The position numbers and the translations under genes are program-made. Under the pieces are notes generated by a model, which did not search any database, had not been told where the DNA came from, and saw only the letters and a list, made by a program, of their open reading frames with translations. 64,000 nt of DNA from JASSUD01 sp031963045 (lineage in GTDB: Bacteria > Pseudomonadota > Gammaproteobacteria > Burkholderiales > Burkholderiaceae), in contig JASSUK010000032.1 of the NCBI GenBank assembly GCA_031963045.1, positions 124,001 to 188,000 of the forward strand, in the 5' to 3' direction. Positions 9,092 through 17,191 of the stretch are shown here, one piece after another (within the stretch, counting starts at the first letter, position 1; every line of letters starts with the position of its first letter).

Positions 9092-10117
9092 TCATCTCAC
9101 GATGTAAGGTTCAGGCTCCAAATGCACGCCAAAACGCTGTTGTACATCATGCGCAATACGCTGTGCAAGCTGCCAAATATCCGCGCCCGTTGCTCCACCA
9201 TAATGAATTAAAACTAAGGCCTGTTGAGCATGCACACCTACTCTACCTTCTTGCCGCCCTCTCCAACCACATTGATCAATAAGCCAAGCGGCTGCCAGCT
9301 TAACATTGCCGCTAGGTTGGGGATATGCAGCCATATTAGGGTAGGTACGACTTAATACTTGGAACGCGTCTTTACTCACTACCGGGTTTTTAAAAAAACT
9401 GCCTACATTACCTTGTATGGCAGGGTCCGGGAGCTTGGCGCGTCGTACGGCCACCACGGCATCAAAAATATCACGAGGCCCGGGCTCTTTTATTTCACGC
9501 CGTTTTAACTCATCAGAGAGTGCCGCGTACTGTCCAGAGGGCTTCCACGCTTTAGGTAGACGAAAAGTCAAAGAAGTAATGGCAAAACGATTTCGCCCTG
9601 CCCTTTTAAAAAAACTATCTCGATAGCCTAGTGCACAAGCAGCAGCATCTAGCGTTACCCACTTTCTGTTTGCCAATTCGAGTGCACGCACCTGCATTAA
9701 ATAGGCACTCACCTCCATGCCATAAGCACCAATATTTTGTATGGGCGCAGCACCGACTGTTCCAGGTATTAGTGCTAGGTTTTCTAAGCCAGGCCAACCT
9801 TGTTCGAGCGTCCACTCCACAAAGGCTGCCCAATTTTCACCTGCGCTGACTTCAATAAAGCGATGTGTGGCATCTTCATGGACCAAACGGCGGCCCTTGC
9901 AGCCTATATGCCACACAACCCCTTCAAATACCTCACTCAAAAAAAGTACATTGCTGCCAGAACCCAAAATGAGTCTTGGGCACGCGGCCGTACGCGGCTC
10001 TGCGCATGCGCTCAAAAGGTCTTCTTCACTTTGAATAAGATAGGCATAGCGCGCGCGCGCTGCTAAACCAAACGTATTGTGGTCTTCTAGTGAGTAATCG
10101 GTAAGAATGGTAGACAT
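9092..10117 (-). CDS. murB: UDP-N-acetylenolpyruvoylglucosamine reductase
   Basis: An FAD-dependent cytosolic enzyme that reduces UDP-GlcNAc-enolpyruvate to UDP-MurNAc for peptidoglycan synthesis. About 341 residues. An N-terminal FAD-binding region includes LGSGSNVLF and PGTVGAAPIQNIGAYGMEV. The catalytic serine motif GNVGSFFKNPVV and the C-terminal EPEPYIV follow. The length and lack of loop deletion fit the E. coli-like type I. ATG 10117 is preferred over a TTG four codons upstream. It precedes leuC by about 40 bases in the same direction, so co-transcription is possible. Confidence 0.95.
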   Translation of the reverse strand: MSTILTDYSLEDHNTFGLAARARYAYLIQSEEDLLSACAEPRTAACPRLILGSGSNVLFLSEVFEGVVWHIGCKGRRLVHEDATHRFIEVSAGENWAAFVEWTLEQGWPGLENLALIPGTVGAAPIQNIGAYGMEVSAYLMQVRALELANRKWVTLDAAACALGYRDSFFKRAGRNRFAITSLTFRLPKAWKPSGQYAALSDELKRREIKEPGPRDIFDAVVAVRRAKLPDPAIQGNVGSFFKNPVVSKDAFQVLSRTYPNMAAYPQPSGNVKLAAAWLIDQCGWRGRQEGRVGVHAQQALVLIHYGGATGADIWQLAQRIAHDVQQRFGVHLEPEPYIVR

Positions 10118-10514
10118 AGTGCTATTCAATGAATAAATAATCTCAAGATCATTTTTATCTGATGGGTATTAGAGTTTTATCTGTCTACCAATGGGAAAAT
10201 AAAGTAACACATTACTTTCTAGATTTTCTTTTTAAGTATGCAGGCGTACTAAAAAATAATGTACCCTTTTAAAAACAAAGCAGCACCTCAGCAACAGTAG
10301 CTATACTGAGCGCGCCAGCCAGAGAATTCTAAAAGGAAGTCCACCGTACCACTGAGCTACAGAGCAGTATTTGAGAAGGCTTGAAGCAGATCCTATCCAT
10401 TTACGCCTTTGTACAGGAAGATTAGAATACATGTAATTTTCCAATACGCTTATTTTTAATCGTTAGACCAAATAGTTTTTGAAATTCCTCTCTCTTGCAA
10501 GCGACCCTTAAGTT
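10118..10514. other. divergent intergenic region between murB and zapD
   Basis: About 400 AT-rich bases holding both promoters in principle. On the minus strand around 10321-10366 there is a stretch reading CTGTAGCTCAGTGGTA, which is a tRNA D-arm signature, but no acceptor or T-arm pairing can be built, so at most it is a tRNA relic. Confidence 0.35.
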
Positions 10515-11270
10515 GTGATTCTCTACGAACACCCTTTTAATGAGCGCATCCGGACGCTATTGCGGCTTGAAGATCTCTTTGAGCGCTTTGCCTTTTTTCT
10601 AAGTCAAGATCATGTCAGAGAACACCATTGCGCTCTGATGACACTCTTTGAGATCGCAGATGTAACCAGTCGCACTGACCTACGATCTGAGCTTATTAAA
10701 GAGCTCGATCGGCAGCGGCATTTGCTAACCCTGTATCGGGGTAACCCTGACATCGAGCCCAATATGCTCGAAAAAATGCTTTTAGATATTCAAGGTACCC
10801 TTGATACGCTCAATAAAATGCATGGCAAAGCAGGGCAGCATCTGGTCGACAACGAATGGTTAAGCAGCATTCGTAACCGAGCCAATATTCCTGGTGGAAC
10901 CTGTCGCTTCGACTTGCCATCGTATTACGCCTGGCAGCAAAAATCATCTGAACAGCGCCGCAGCTATATCCAAAAATGGGCAGTACCCTTTTTAGGAATA
11001 CGGGATGCAATCAGAATCGTGCTCAAAATAGCCCGGGAATCCAGCCAGGTAACCAAAGTGATGGCCGTTGAAGGTAGCTATCAGCAAATGCTCTCCGGGC
11101 GTGCCTATCAATTGATGCAAATACGCGTTGCCCCAGAGCTTAATGTTATTCCTGAAGCTAGCGCCAATAAGCATATGCTGTGGATTCGCTTTACTATACA
11201 AGACGGCGATATGCGTCCGCACCCTATAGATGACGATATCCCGTTTCAGCTCACTTTGTGCAATTTATAA
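10515..11270 (+). CDS. zapD: cell division protein ZapD
   Basis: 251 residues, the FtsZ-bundling factor that stabilises the Z-ring. The sequence starts at GTG (read as MILYEHPFNERIRTLLRLED), the invariant N-terminus of the family. It keeps the C-terminal blocks EASANKHMLWIRF and PFQLTLCNL. yacG follows about 115 bases later, as is usual in Burkholderiales; in relatives coaE precedes zapD and mutT lies nearby, but here mutT is 9 kb away. A terminator hairpin sits between zapD and yacG. Confidence 0.93.
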   Translation: MILYEHPFNERIRTLLRLEDLFERFAFFLSQDHVREHHCALMTLFEIADVTSRTDLRSELIKELDRQRHLLTLYRGNPDIEPNMLEKMLLDIQGTLDTLNKMHGKAGQHLVDNEWLSSIRNRANIPGGTCRFDLPSYYAWQQKSSEQRRSYIQKWAVPFLGIRDAIRIVLKIARESSQVTKVMAVEGSYQQMLSGRAYQLMQIRVAPELNVIPEASANKHMLWIRFTIQDGDMRPHPIDDDIPFQLTLCNL

Positions 11271-11302
11271 GAGACGATTTACGATCTGCTAAAAGTTACG
11301 GA

Positions 11303-11337
11303 TTGAAAAAGGCAGGCACCACGCCTGCCTTTTTCAA
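11303..11337 (+). terminator. rho-independent terminator after zapD
   Basis: A near-perfect hairpin AAAAAGGCAGGC-accac-GCCTGCCTTTTT, about 33 bases after the zapD stop and about 50 bases before yacG. The A and T runs on both sides let it work in either direction. Confidence 0.85.
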
Positions 11338-11385
11338 TAGTGGTATCTTAGACACCTCATAAACGCTCTAGAAAGCTAAATTGCT

Positions 11386-11559
11386 ATGCCTCCTACCATT
11401 GTCCCCTGCCCCATCTGCAATAAACCAGTCGAATGGAATGCAACAAGCCCATTCCGCCCCTTTTGCTCAGAACGCTGCAAACAGATAGATCTAGGTGCCT
11501 GGGCATCTGGCAGTTATACCATTGCGCAGTCCACAGAAGAAAAGAATGAGGATGCGTAG
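11386..11559 (+). CDS. yacG: DNA gyrase inhibitor / zinc-binding protein YacG
   Basis: A 57-residue protein. The sequence MPPTIVPCPICNK then PFRPFCSERCKQIDLGAWA shows the four-cysteine zinc finger (CxxC and CxxxC), the conserved SPFRPFCS and the DLGxW motif of YacG, which binds GyrB in E. coli. ATG 11386 is used; the frame ends TAG at 11557-11559. It lies after zapD, the expected order, and is followed by a bidirectional terminator. Confidence 0.92.
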   Translation: MPPTIVPCPICNKPVEWNATSPFRPFCSERCKQIDLGAWASGSYTIAQSTEEKNEDA

Positions 11560-11567
11560 TAAAGCAA

Positions 11568-11608
11568 TAAAAAGCGCCTGGCTTTCATAAAAGCCAGGCG
11601 CTTTTTAT
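11568..11608. terminator. bidirectional terminator between yacG and icd
   Basis: A strong hairpin AAAAAGCGCCTGGCTTT with loop and AAAGCCAGGCGCTTTTT. It can end both yacG (plus) and icd (minus), which converge here. Confidence 0.9.
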
Positions 11609-11641
11609 TGTGACGCTTCCCGTTTTTTCTGCGTCCTACGT

Positions 11642-12901
11642 TTACGCACTCATATTTTCAATCAATACCTCACCAAACCCCGAGCACGACACCTGCGTTG
11701 CACCAGGAATCAAACGCGCAAAATCATAAGTCACACGTTTTTGCATGATCGATTTTTCCATTGCGCTCAAAATAATATCAGCAGCTTCCGTCCACCCCAT
11801 ATGGCGCAGCATCATTTCTGCAGAGAGTATTTCTGAGCTAGGGTTCACGTAATCTTTGCCTGCATATTTTGGAGCGGTGCCATGGGTTGCCTCAAAAAGA
11901 GCCGTGGTATCAGACAAGTTTGCGCCCGGCGCAATACCAATTCCGCCAACCTGCGCGGCCAGTGCATCAGAGATGTAATCTCCGTTTAAATTCAACGTTG
12001 CAACCACGTCATACTCAGAAGGACGCAGCAGGATTTGCTGCAAGAAAGCATCGGCAATCACATCATTCACCACGATGTCAGCGCCGGTTTGAGGGTGCTT
12101 AAAATGCATCCAAGGACCACCATCGAGCAACGTTGCGCCAAATTCTTTTTGCGCTAATGCATATCCCCAATCACGGAAGGCCCCTTCCGTATATTTCATG
12201 ATGTTGCCTTTATGCACCAGAGTAACCACTTTAGAGTGATTATCAATCGCATATTGAAAGGCACGGCGCACTAGACGCTCTGTACCTTCGCGCGACACAG
12301 GCTTAACGCCTATACCGCAGTGCTCTTCAAAGCGGATTTTTTTGACATTCATTTCTGTGCGCAAAAACGCAATCACTTTTTTCGCTTCAGGCGAATCGGC
12401 TTGCCATTCAATCCCAGCATAAATATCTTCAGAATTTTCTCGGAAAATAACCATATTTGTTTTTTCAGGCTCACGCACAGGAGAAGGCACTCCGTTGAAA
12501 TAGCGAACCGGTCTAACACAAACATATAAATCCAGATTTTGGCGCAAAGCTACATTTAATGAACGAATACCTCCACCAATTGGAGTGGTCAACGGACCTT
12601 TAATAGAGACGACATATTCTTTTATCGCTTCACAGGTTTCATCGGGCAACCATACATTCTCACCATATACTTGCGTAGCTTTTTCACCAGCATATATTTC
12701 CATCCAGTGAATTTTTCTTTTGGCTCCATACGCCTTATTCACTGCAGCATCTACCACACGAATCATTACAGGCGTAATGTCTACACCAATCCCATCTCCC
12801 TCAATATAAGAAACGATCGGCTGATCAGGCACCTGTAATTGCCCTTTCGCATTCACTGTAATTTTTTCACCGCCTGGAACTTTAATGTGCATATAAGTCA
12901 T
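11642..12901 (-). CDS. icd: isocitrate dehydrogenase, NADP-dependent
   Basis: A 419-residue homodimeric TCA-cycle enzyme that oxidises and decarboxylates isocitrate to 2-oxoglutarate. It has the nucleotide/substrate motifs IEGDGIGVD near the N-terminus, the substrate serine loop GIRSLNVALRQNLDLY, the metal-binding LNGDYISDALAAQVGG and the adenine-binding ATHGTAPKYAGKD. Length and motifs match the E. coli-type enzyme. It is monocistronic, with a terminator beyond its end and about 850 bases of intergenic DNA upstream. Confidence 0.96.
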   Translation of the reverse strand: MTYMHIKVPGGEKITVNAKGQLQVPDQPIVSYIEGDGIGVDITPVMIRVVDAAVNKAYGAKRKIHWMEIYAGEKATQVYGENVWLPDETCEAIKEYVVSIKGPLTTPIGGGIRSLNVALRQNLDLYVCVRPVRYFNGVPSPVREPEKTNMVIFRENSEDIYAGIEWQADSPEAKKVIAFLRTEMNVKKIRFEEHCGIGVKPVSREGTERLVRRAFQYAIDNHSKVVTLVHKGNIMKYTEGAFRDWGYALAQKEFGATLLDGGPWMHFKHPQTGADIVVNDVIADAFLQQILLRPSEYDVVATLNLNGDYISDALAAQVGGIGIAPGANLSDTTALFEATHGTAPKYAGKDYVNPSSEILSAEMMLRHMGWTEAADIILSAMEKSIMQKRVTYDFARLIPGATQVSCSGFGEVLIENMSA

Positions 12902-13758
12902 ATGATTTCATCCTAAATACAAAGCCATGTACATCATGGCTCATTAATATAACGATATCTGTTTATTCATCAACATTTATCAGAATAATCTAAAAGCATT
13001 GCACCTTTCAATGCATGAAAATTATTTTCAATTTCGCCTAAAAATAACAACACATCCCATAAAAATAAAGCTGCGTTCAACCAGCAACCCCCCTACCTTC
13101 TTGGGTAGTAACAAAAATTTTTCGGCACCCCAAGCGAGATGGTTACAGCAATCATGGTGCTATTAAGCACATGCTCTATTAGAACATGTATCACCTTAAA
13201 AAACGCACTACACCTCGCACCAGCATGGACTAAATTCCACTATTATTTTTAAATTAAACCTCGTTTTCAGGCCTGAACAAACCAACGCATACAATAACTT
13301 CAAAATCGGCAAAATAGACTAGTCTCATCCTAAAAAGAGAACCCGCCTTTTGAGCTCATCCATTCCCATCCGTTATTATTTTTCTACTCCTTACAGGGAG
13401 CCAAAACATGCTTAAAACAATTAAACAGGCCATCATAGAACGCTCATCATTGAAAACTAAAAGATAAGATTTCTAGATGCCTTAAATAAGCGTTATCTCT
13501 GTAGGGGTAGCTTCAAGCAATAGATACACTAGTGAGCTGTAAAAACAGGCCTTCTGATTATTATGTATTACTTTTATCTAGCTCAGCTAGATAAAGATGA
13601 AGTGCTTTTTGCATTACCAGGTATATAGCTACCTTTCGAATACCATAACTTTTAATTTTAAATGCGCTTTATTGTGGCAGCGATATAATTTTCTGAATAT
13701 TTTCAAGCTGTATTTAAAAATTACTTAGAACCCATTTTTGATCTTTATAAGGATAAAC
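12902..13758. other. long intergenic region upstream of icd
   Basis: About 850 AT-rich bases. It should contain the icd promoter. A 19-codon ORF at 13408-13467 (MLKTIKQAIIERS...) has ACAGGGAG at 13394-13401 as a plausible ribosome site, but it has no family I recognise. No RNA gene, repeat copy or clear promoter was identified elsewhere. Confidence 0.4.
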
Positions 13759-13944
13759 ATGAACAAAATCGCTATTGCACTCGTAGTTGGCTTTTTGGCT
13801 AGTGCTGCACACGCCGCTGACCATAATGTTGCACAACAAAATACAGCAACGACTCCTAGCACAGCTAAGCAAGATTCCAAAACACCCGCCGCTCCAGCTG
13901 GCACAGCAGGGCAGCAATCATCTTCCAGTCAAAGCCGTTATTAA
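13759..13944 (+). CDS. small exported protein, unrecognised
   Basis: 61 residues: a signal peptide MNKIAIALVVGFLASAAHA with the AHA-A cleavage motif, then about 42 residues of Gln, Thr, Ser, Ala and Pro without hydrophobic segments. ATAAGGATAAAC precedes ATG 13759. The mature part is low complexity and resembles no enzyme. The next gene encodes a protein with an almost identical signal sequence, so the two form a paralogous or co-functional exported pair. A periplasmic or secreted location is inferred. Confidence 0.7.
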   Translation: MNKIAIALVVGFLASAAHAADHNVAQQNTATTPSTAKQDSKTPAAPAGTAGQQSSSSQSRY

Positions 13945-14013
13945 TTAAACAATAAGCAGGATGCACCTTAAAACCTGTTTACCCTTTTTTTTTCAATTTC
14001 CACGAGGAACACA

Positions 14014-14316
14014 ATGAATAAATTAGTCTGCGCACTTATCGCCGGTTTTGTAGCCACTGCTGCTAACGCTGCTGAACCTTCCATGGCAACACAAGATGTT
14101 ACTGCTGTTGGCGCCAATACCGCTCACGAAGCTAGCACTGCTGACGCAAACGCACAGCATAAGCAAAAGAAAGCAGCTGTAGCACATCACCGTGCCAACA
14201 AGAAAAAAGAAAAAGAAAAAAAAGCAGCGCATGCAGCTGAGAAGAAAGTCGGTGAAGAAAGCGCCAAAAAAACCGATGCAAACCCAGCTGAAAACCCCGC
14301 TGTTGCGGCTGAGTAA
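14014..14316 (+). CDS. small exported Ala/Lys-rich protein, unrecognised
   Basis: 100 residues: signal peptide MNKLVCALIAGFVATAANA, then an Ala/Thr-rich segment, a strongly basic helix-forming stretch (NKKKEKEKKAAHAAEKK at about 68-84) and an acidic Ala/Pro tail. ACGAGGAAC precedes the ATG. The signal peptide closely resembles that of the gene 70 bases upstream. The charged Ala-Lys region recalls acid-shock or histone-like exported proteins, but that is only compositional similarity. A terminator with a UUCG loop follows, so the pair probably forms one transcript. Confidence 0.75.
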   Translation: MNKLVCALIAGFVATAANAAEPSMATQDVTAVGANTAHEASTADANAQHKQKKAAVAHHRANKKKEKEKKAAHAAEKKVGEESAKKTDANPAENPAVAAE

Positions 14317-14368
14317 TCTTTTCAAAGCCTCTGGCTATGCAGTGGACAGTACGACTGCTATAGGCTGT

Positions 14369-14408
14369 TAAAAGCGGATCGCTACTTCGGCAGCGACCCG
14401 CTTTTTTA
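14369..14408 (+). terminator. rho-independent terminator with UUCG-type loop
   Basis: The hairpin AAAAGCGGaTCGCTacttcggcAGCGAcCCGCTTTTTT closes with a stable CTTCGG tetraloop context and ends in a T run, about 50 bases after the Ala/Lys-rich gene. Confidence 0.88.
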
Positions 14409-14625
14409 TGTAAATTTCGAATATTTTGGCAATGCAAAACGGATGTCTATAGAAAAATCTCAATAATGCAGGGAAGTTACGGATGCCATTAGACTCAAAA
14501 TTCAGGTAAATTAAATACGGTTTTTCATGAGCGCCAGCAAGGGTATACCTCACACACCCCCTCTTTTTGCGACATAGCGCTTTGAAAATCAATATACACC
14601 TTCCAAGAATTTTCAGGCTTAACCG

Positions 14626-15201
14626 TTGCACATTGCAGTCCTTCCCTTTATTTTGAGCCATGCAAGCTTATATCCAGGCCTGCACCGAGCTATCTTCTTT
14701 GTTCGCTTCAGGCGTTGGGCTTTTATCGTCTTTTGTATCGCTCTAGGCGCGGTATCTCTGCAAGCACCCTATGCATTCTCTGCTGACAGGACCGATAACA
14801 TCCACAAGCCTGCAGCACCGACCGCAAGCACACATATTGAGCACACGCTAACCATAGGCTCACACTCTATTGTGGCTGAAATCGCAGCAACACCTGCTAG
14901 CCATAGCAAAGGACTGATGTTTCGACAACACTTAAAGCCCAATAAAGGCATGCTTTTCGTATTTAATAAAAGCGCCATACATTGTTTCTGGATGAAAAAC
15001 ACGGTCATCCCGCTGTCTATCGCCTTTATCGATGAACATGGGGTAATTATAAATATCGATGAAATGCAAGCGCAGACTACGTATAGGCACTGTCCCACAC
15101 ACCCTATACGCTATGCGCTTGAAATGAATAAAGGGTGGTTTTCAAAACGAGGAATTGTCCCTGGGAATACGGTGGATACACCTATGCCTTCGTGCCAGTA
15201 G
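14626..15201 (+). CDS. DUF192 family exported protein
   Basis: 191 residues in the longest frame. The C-terminal ~115 residues are a DUF192 domain: SKGLMFRQHLKPNKGMLFVF, then HCFWMKNTVIPLSIAFID and RYALEMNKGWFSKRGI. The family is widespread and its molecular role is not established. A hydrophobic segment at about 30-52 ends in YAFSA, consistent with a signal peptide. No ATG occurs before the domain, so translation must use TTG (14626 or 14653) or another rare start; the exact start is uncertain. It stands alone between terminator-separated units. Confidence 0.8.
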   Translation: MHIAVLPFILSHASLYPGLHRAIFFVRFRRWAFIVFCIALGAVSLQAPYAFSADRTDNIHKPAAPTASTHIEHTLTIGSHSIVAEIAATPASHSKGLMFRQHLKPNKGMLFVFNKSAIHCFWMKNTVIPLSIAFIDEHGVIINIDEMQAQTTYRHCPTHPIRYALEMNKGWFSKRGIVPGNTVDTPMPSCQ

Positions 15202-15392
15202 ATGCACCTGTTTTTCCAGTAATACCCATTTGCCCAAACAGTATGGGCACGGAAATTCTTATATAAAAATCAGATTTTTCTTGTCTGATAGATAGGAGTT
15301 TCCAATCACTGATGCATCTCAAATAGCCCAAAATTTTCGCTGTTTGACAAATAAAAAAACAGATACTTTTTCTTTAAATTGGTGGAGGAGAC

Positions 15393-16049
15393 ATGGCTTT
15401 TAAGACCATAAATATTATTGTTGCAGATGATCACCCAGTGGTTCTCACAGGTGCGGTAAAACTTTTAGAAAGCCGAGCTGATTGCAAAGTCGTAGCTGCA
15501 GTGCGCTCTATTACAGAAATGTTTAGCGCACTCAAGCAATCGCAATGCGATGTGCTTATTTCTGACTTTTCCTTTGATGGTGATTCCGAGCCAGATGGCT
15601 TGCTCATGCTTGAAAAGGTCACCCGACTGTTCCCCGATGTCAAAGTTATTGTGTTGTCACAACACGATGATCTAGTGCGTGTAAGACGCATTATGACCTC
15701 TGGCGGCGCCGGTTTCGTCAGCAAATCCAGTGGTATTCCAGCGTTGCCCTTTGCAATCGATGCCGTGCTCAAAGGCATGAAATATGTAGACCCAGAAACG
15801 TCCAAATTGCTCATCGAACACATGTTCAATGGAGCTGGCGACCATCTGGCCGAAGAAGCCTTGACCATGCGCGAAATGGAAGTGATGCGCCTGTATGCAC
15901 GAGGAATGACCGTCACAAAAATTGCTAATTGCACCAAGCGCAGCATCAAAACCATTAGCGCCCAAAAGCAAAGTGTCATGAGAAAACTCGGCGTAGATAA
16001 CGACGTTGAACTGATTGGCGCACTCAAGCACATTGAAGTAGGTGCTTAA
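15393..16049 (+). CDS. RcsB-like LuxR-family response regulator
   Basis: 218 residues. The receiver domain has D12-D13 and phospho-acceptor D58 in SDFSFDGDSEPDG; the GerE-type HTH carries RSIKTISAQKQSVMRKLGV, very close to the corresponding helix of enterobacterial RcsB. The expected receiver Lys lies in VSKSSG. GGTGGAGGAG is an excellent ribosome site upstream of ATG 15393. No phosphorelay partner gene is adjacent. RcsB-like regulators in Burkholderiales are often virulence or envelope-stress regulators; that role is inference here. Confidence 0.9.
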   Translation: MAFKTINIIVADDHPVVLTGAVKLLESRADCKVVAAVRSITEMFSALKQSQCDVLISDFSFDGDSEPDGLLMLEKVTRLFPDVKVIVLSQHDDLVRVRRIMTSGGAGFVSKSSGIPALPFAIDAVLKGMKYVDPETSKLLIEHMFNGAGDHLAEEALTMREMEVMRLYARGMTVTKIANCTKRSIKTISAQKQSVMRKLGVDNDVELIGALKHIEVGA

Positions 16050-17191
16050 ATTTTCCTGCTCTGTAAGCTCCCGAAAAAGTCTGTGCATTCTTATGTATTT
16101 GACAGAAGCCAACCTTCTGTAGCCGGATCTGTATAATGCGGACCCCGAATACCAGCACATGCAGAAAAAGCCAGGGAGCGATCGCAGTCAACAGATTTTT
16201 CATCTGTAGAGTAGGGCGTGTCTTCAATTGCCCCAAAGGGTTCATATTTGGGGGAGCAGGAGCACAGGATCCGGATGTACTTAAGTACAGTGAGGATCTC
16301 GAGCACCGCACGACCTCAAAGATTGGCCCTTTGGGGCAATTGAGGACATGCCCTAGGCCAAGGCCATATTCAGAACTAAGATATGGCTACGCCAAAATAC
16401 ATTTTTGGCGCTTCTTTGAAGAACAATTCCAGCAAGTTGGCTCTACGCACATTCAAGCTTACTTGCTGGTTTGCTCAACAAAGAGGAAAACTCAATAGCC
16501 TCTACTAAAAGCCGGTTAGCAGCTCACTCGCAAACCATACACCTTCTGTAAGCCGTGGCATATCTATTACCTAGCTCTGCCATGCTACATCTCTCCTGCG
16601 CGCCTCTTTGATTACTCTTAAGGCCTATATCTAGCCTAGGGTAAAACAGGTTTAATCGCACGCAACGTGCTCTTCTGGTTTTTCTGCAGATACTGAACAT
16701 TGCTTGTAGCGAACATATCTAGGGCGTGCCCTAGACAGATGCACTCTAAGCGCATTGTTGCTATCCTATGTTGCTACTTGTTGAATGGAAAACACATACT
16801 GATGCGCATCTCAGTGGGTACATCCACTAAAATAGCGCTCTACCATGGGTCCATTTCCATTCATACCATGCACCTCAGTGAATTAACGTGTATGGTTAAA
16901 TTTTTTTAGCCTCACTGAGTGATATCCTTCGGTGCTTTCTTAATGCCAAGAGACATCCAATAGGATTTCTCTTAGAATGCATTAAGCTGCAAGCATCCTG
17001 CGCAAAGCATTTGTTGCCACAAACATTAGGAGAATTCTCACTTCACTCGTATTAGATAAGCGCATGCTGGTCTAGCGAGTTCCCAAGGGGGCATACCCCA
17101 AATCAATCAGCCGGCACTCTGAATGCGGCACATACCATTTGGCTCACATACCAAATAGGCAGAAAATTATTTTTAAGATGCAAGGAAGCAC
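16050..17191. other. 1.1-kb non-coding stretch upstream of the permease gene
   Basis: No convincing gene. It contains the MITE-like element at 16212-16355 and, at 16719-16732, a near-palindrome TAGGGCGTGCCCTA that matches the outer tip of that element's inverted repeat. The rest looks like decayed DNA with stops in all frames; the longest frame (16136-16498) runs through the inverted repeats and is not believed. Confidence 0.45.
16212..16355. mobile_element. MITE-like element with 29-bp terminal inverted repeats
   Basis: Ends TAGGGCGTGTCTTCAATTG... (16212-16240) and the reverse complement of TAGGGCATGTCCTCAATTG... (16327-16355) match at 27 of 29 positions. The interior is about 86 bp and non-coding. 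TA forms the outer base pair at both ends, suggesting TA target duplication as in IS630/mariner or some IS5 relatives. A lone end with the same core occurs at 56510-56532. No transposase is present, so it would depend on one encoded elsewhere. Confidence 0.75.

Noticed and set aside
14023..14437. Cys/Phe-rich minus-strand frames opposite the Ala/Lys-rich gene
   Set aside because: They are the complement of a Lys/Ala-rich coding sequence, which always yields long Phe/Cys/Ser frames.
16136..16498. 120-codon open frame in the region after the RcsB-like gene
   Set aside because: It runs through both inverted repeats of the MITE-like element, has no ribosome site and no protein-like composition.
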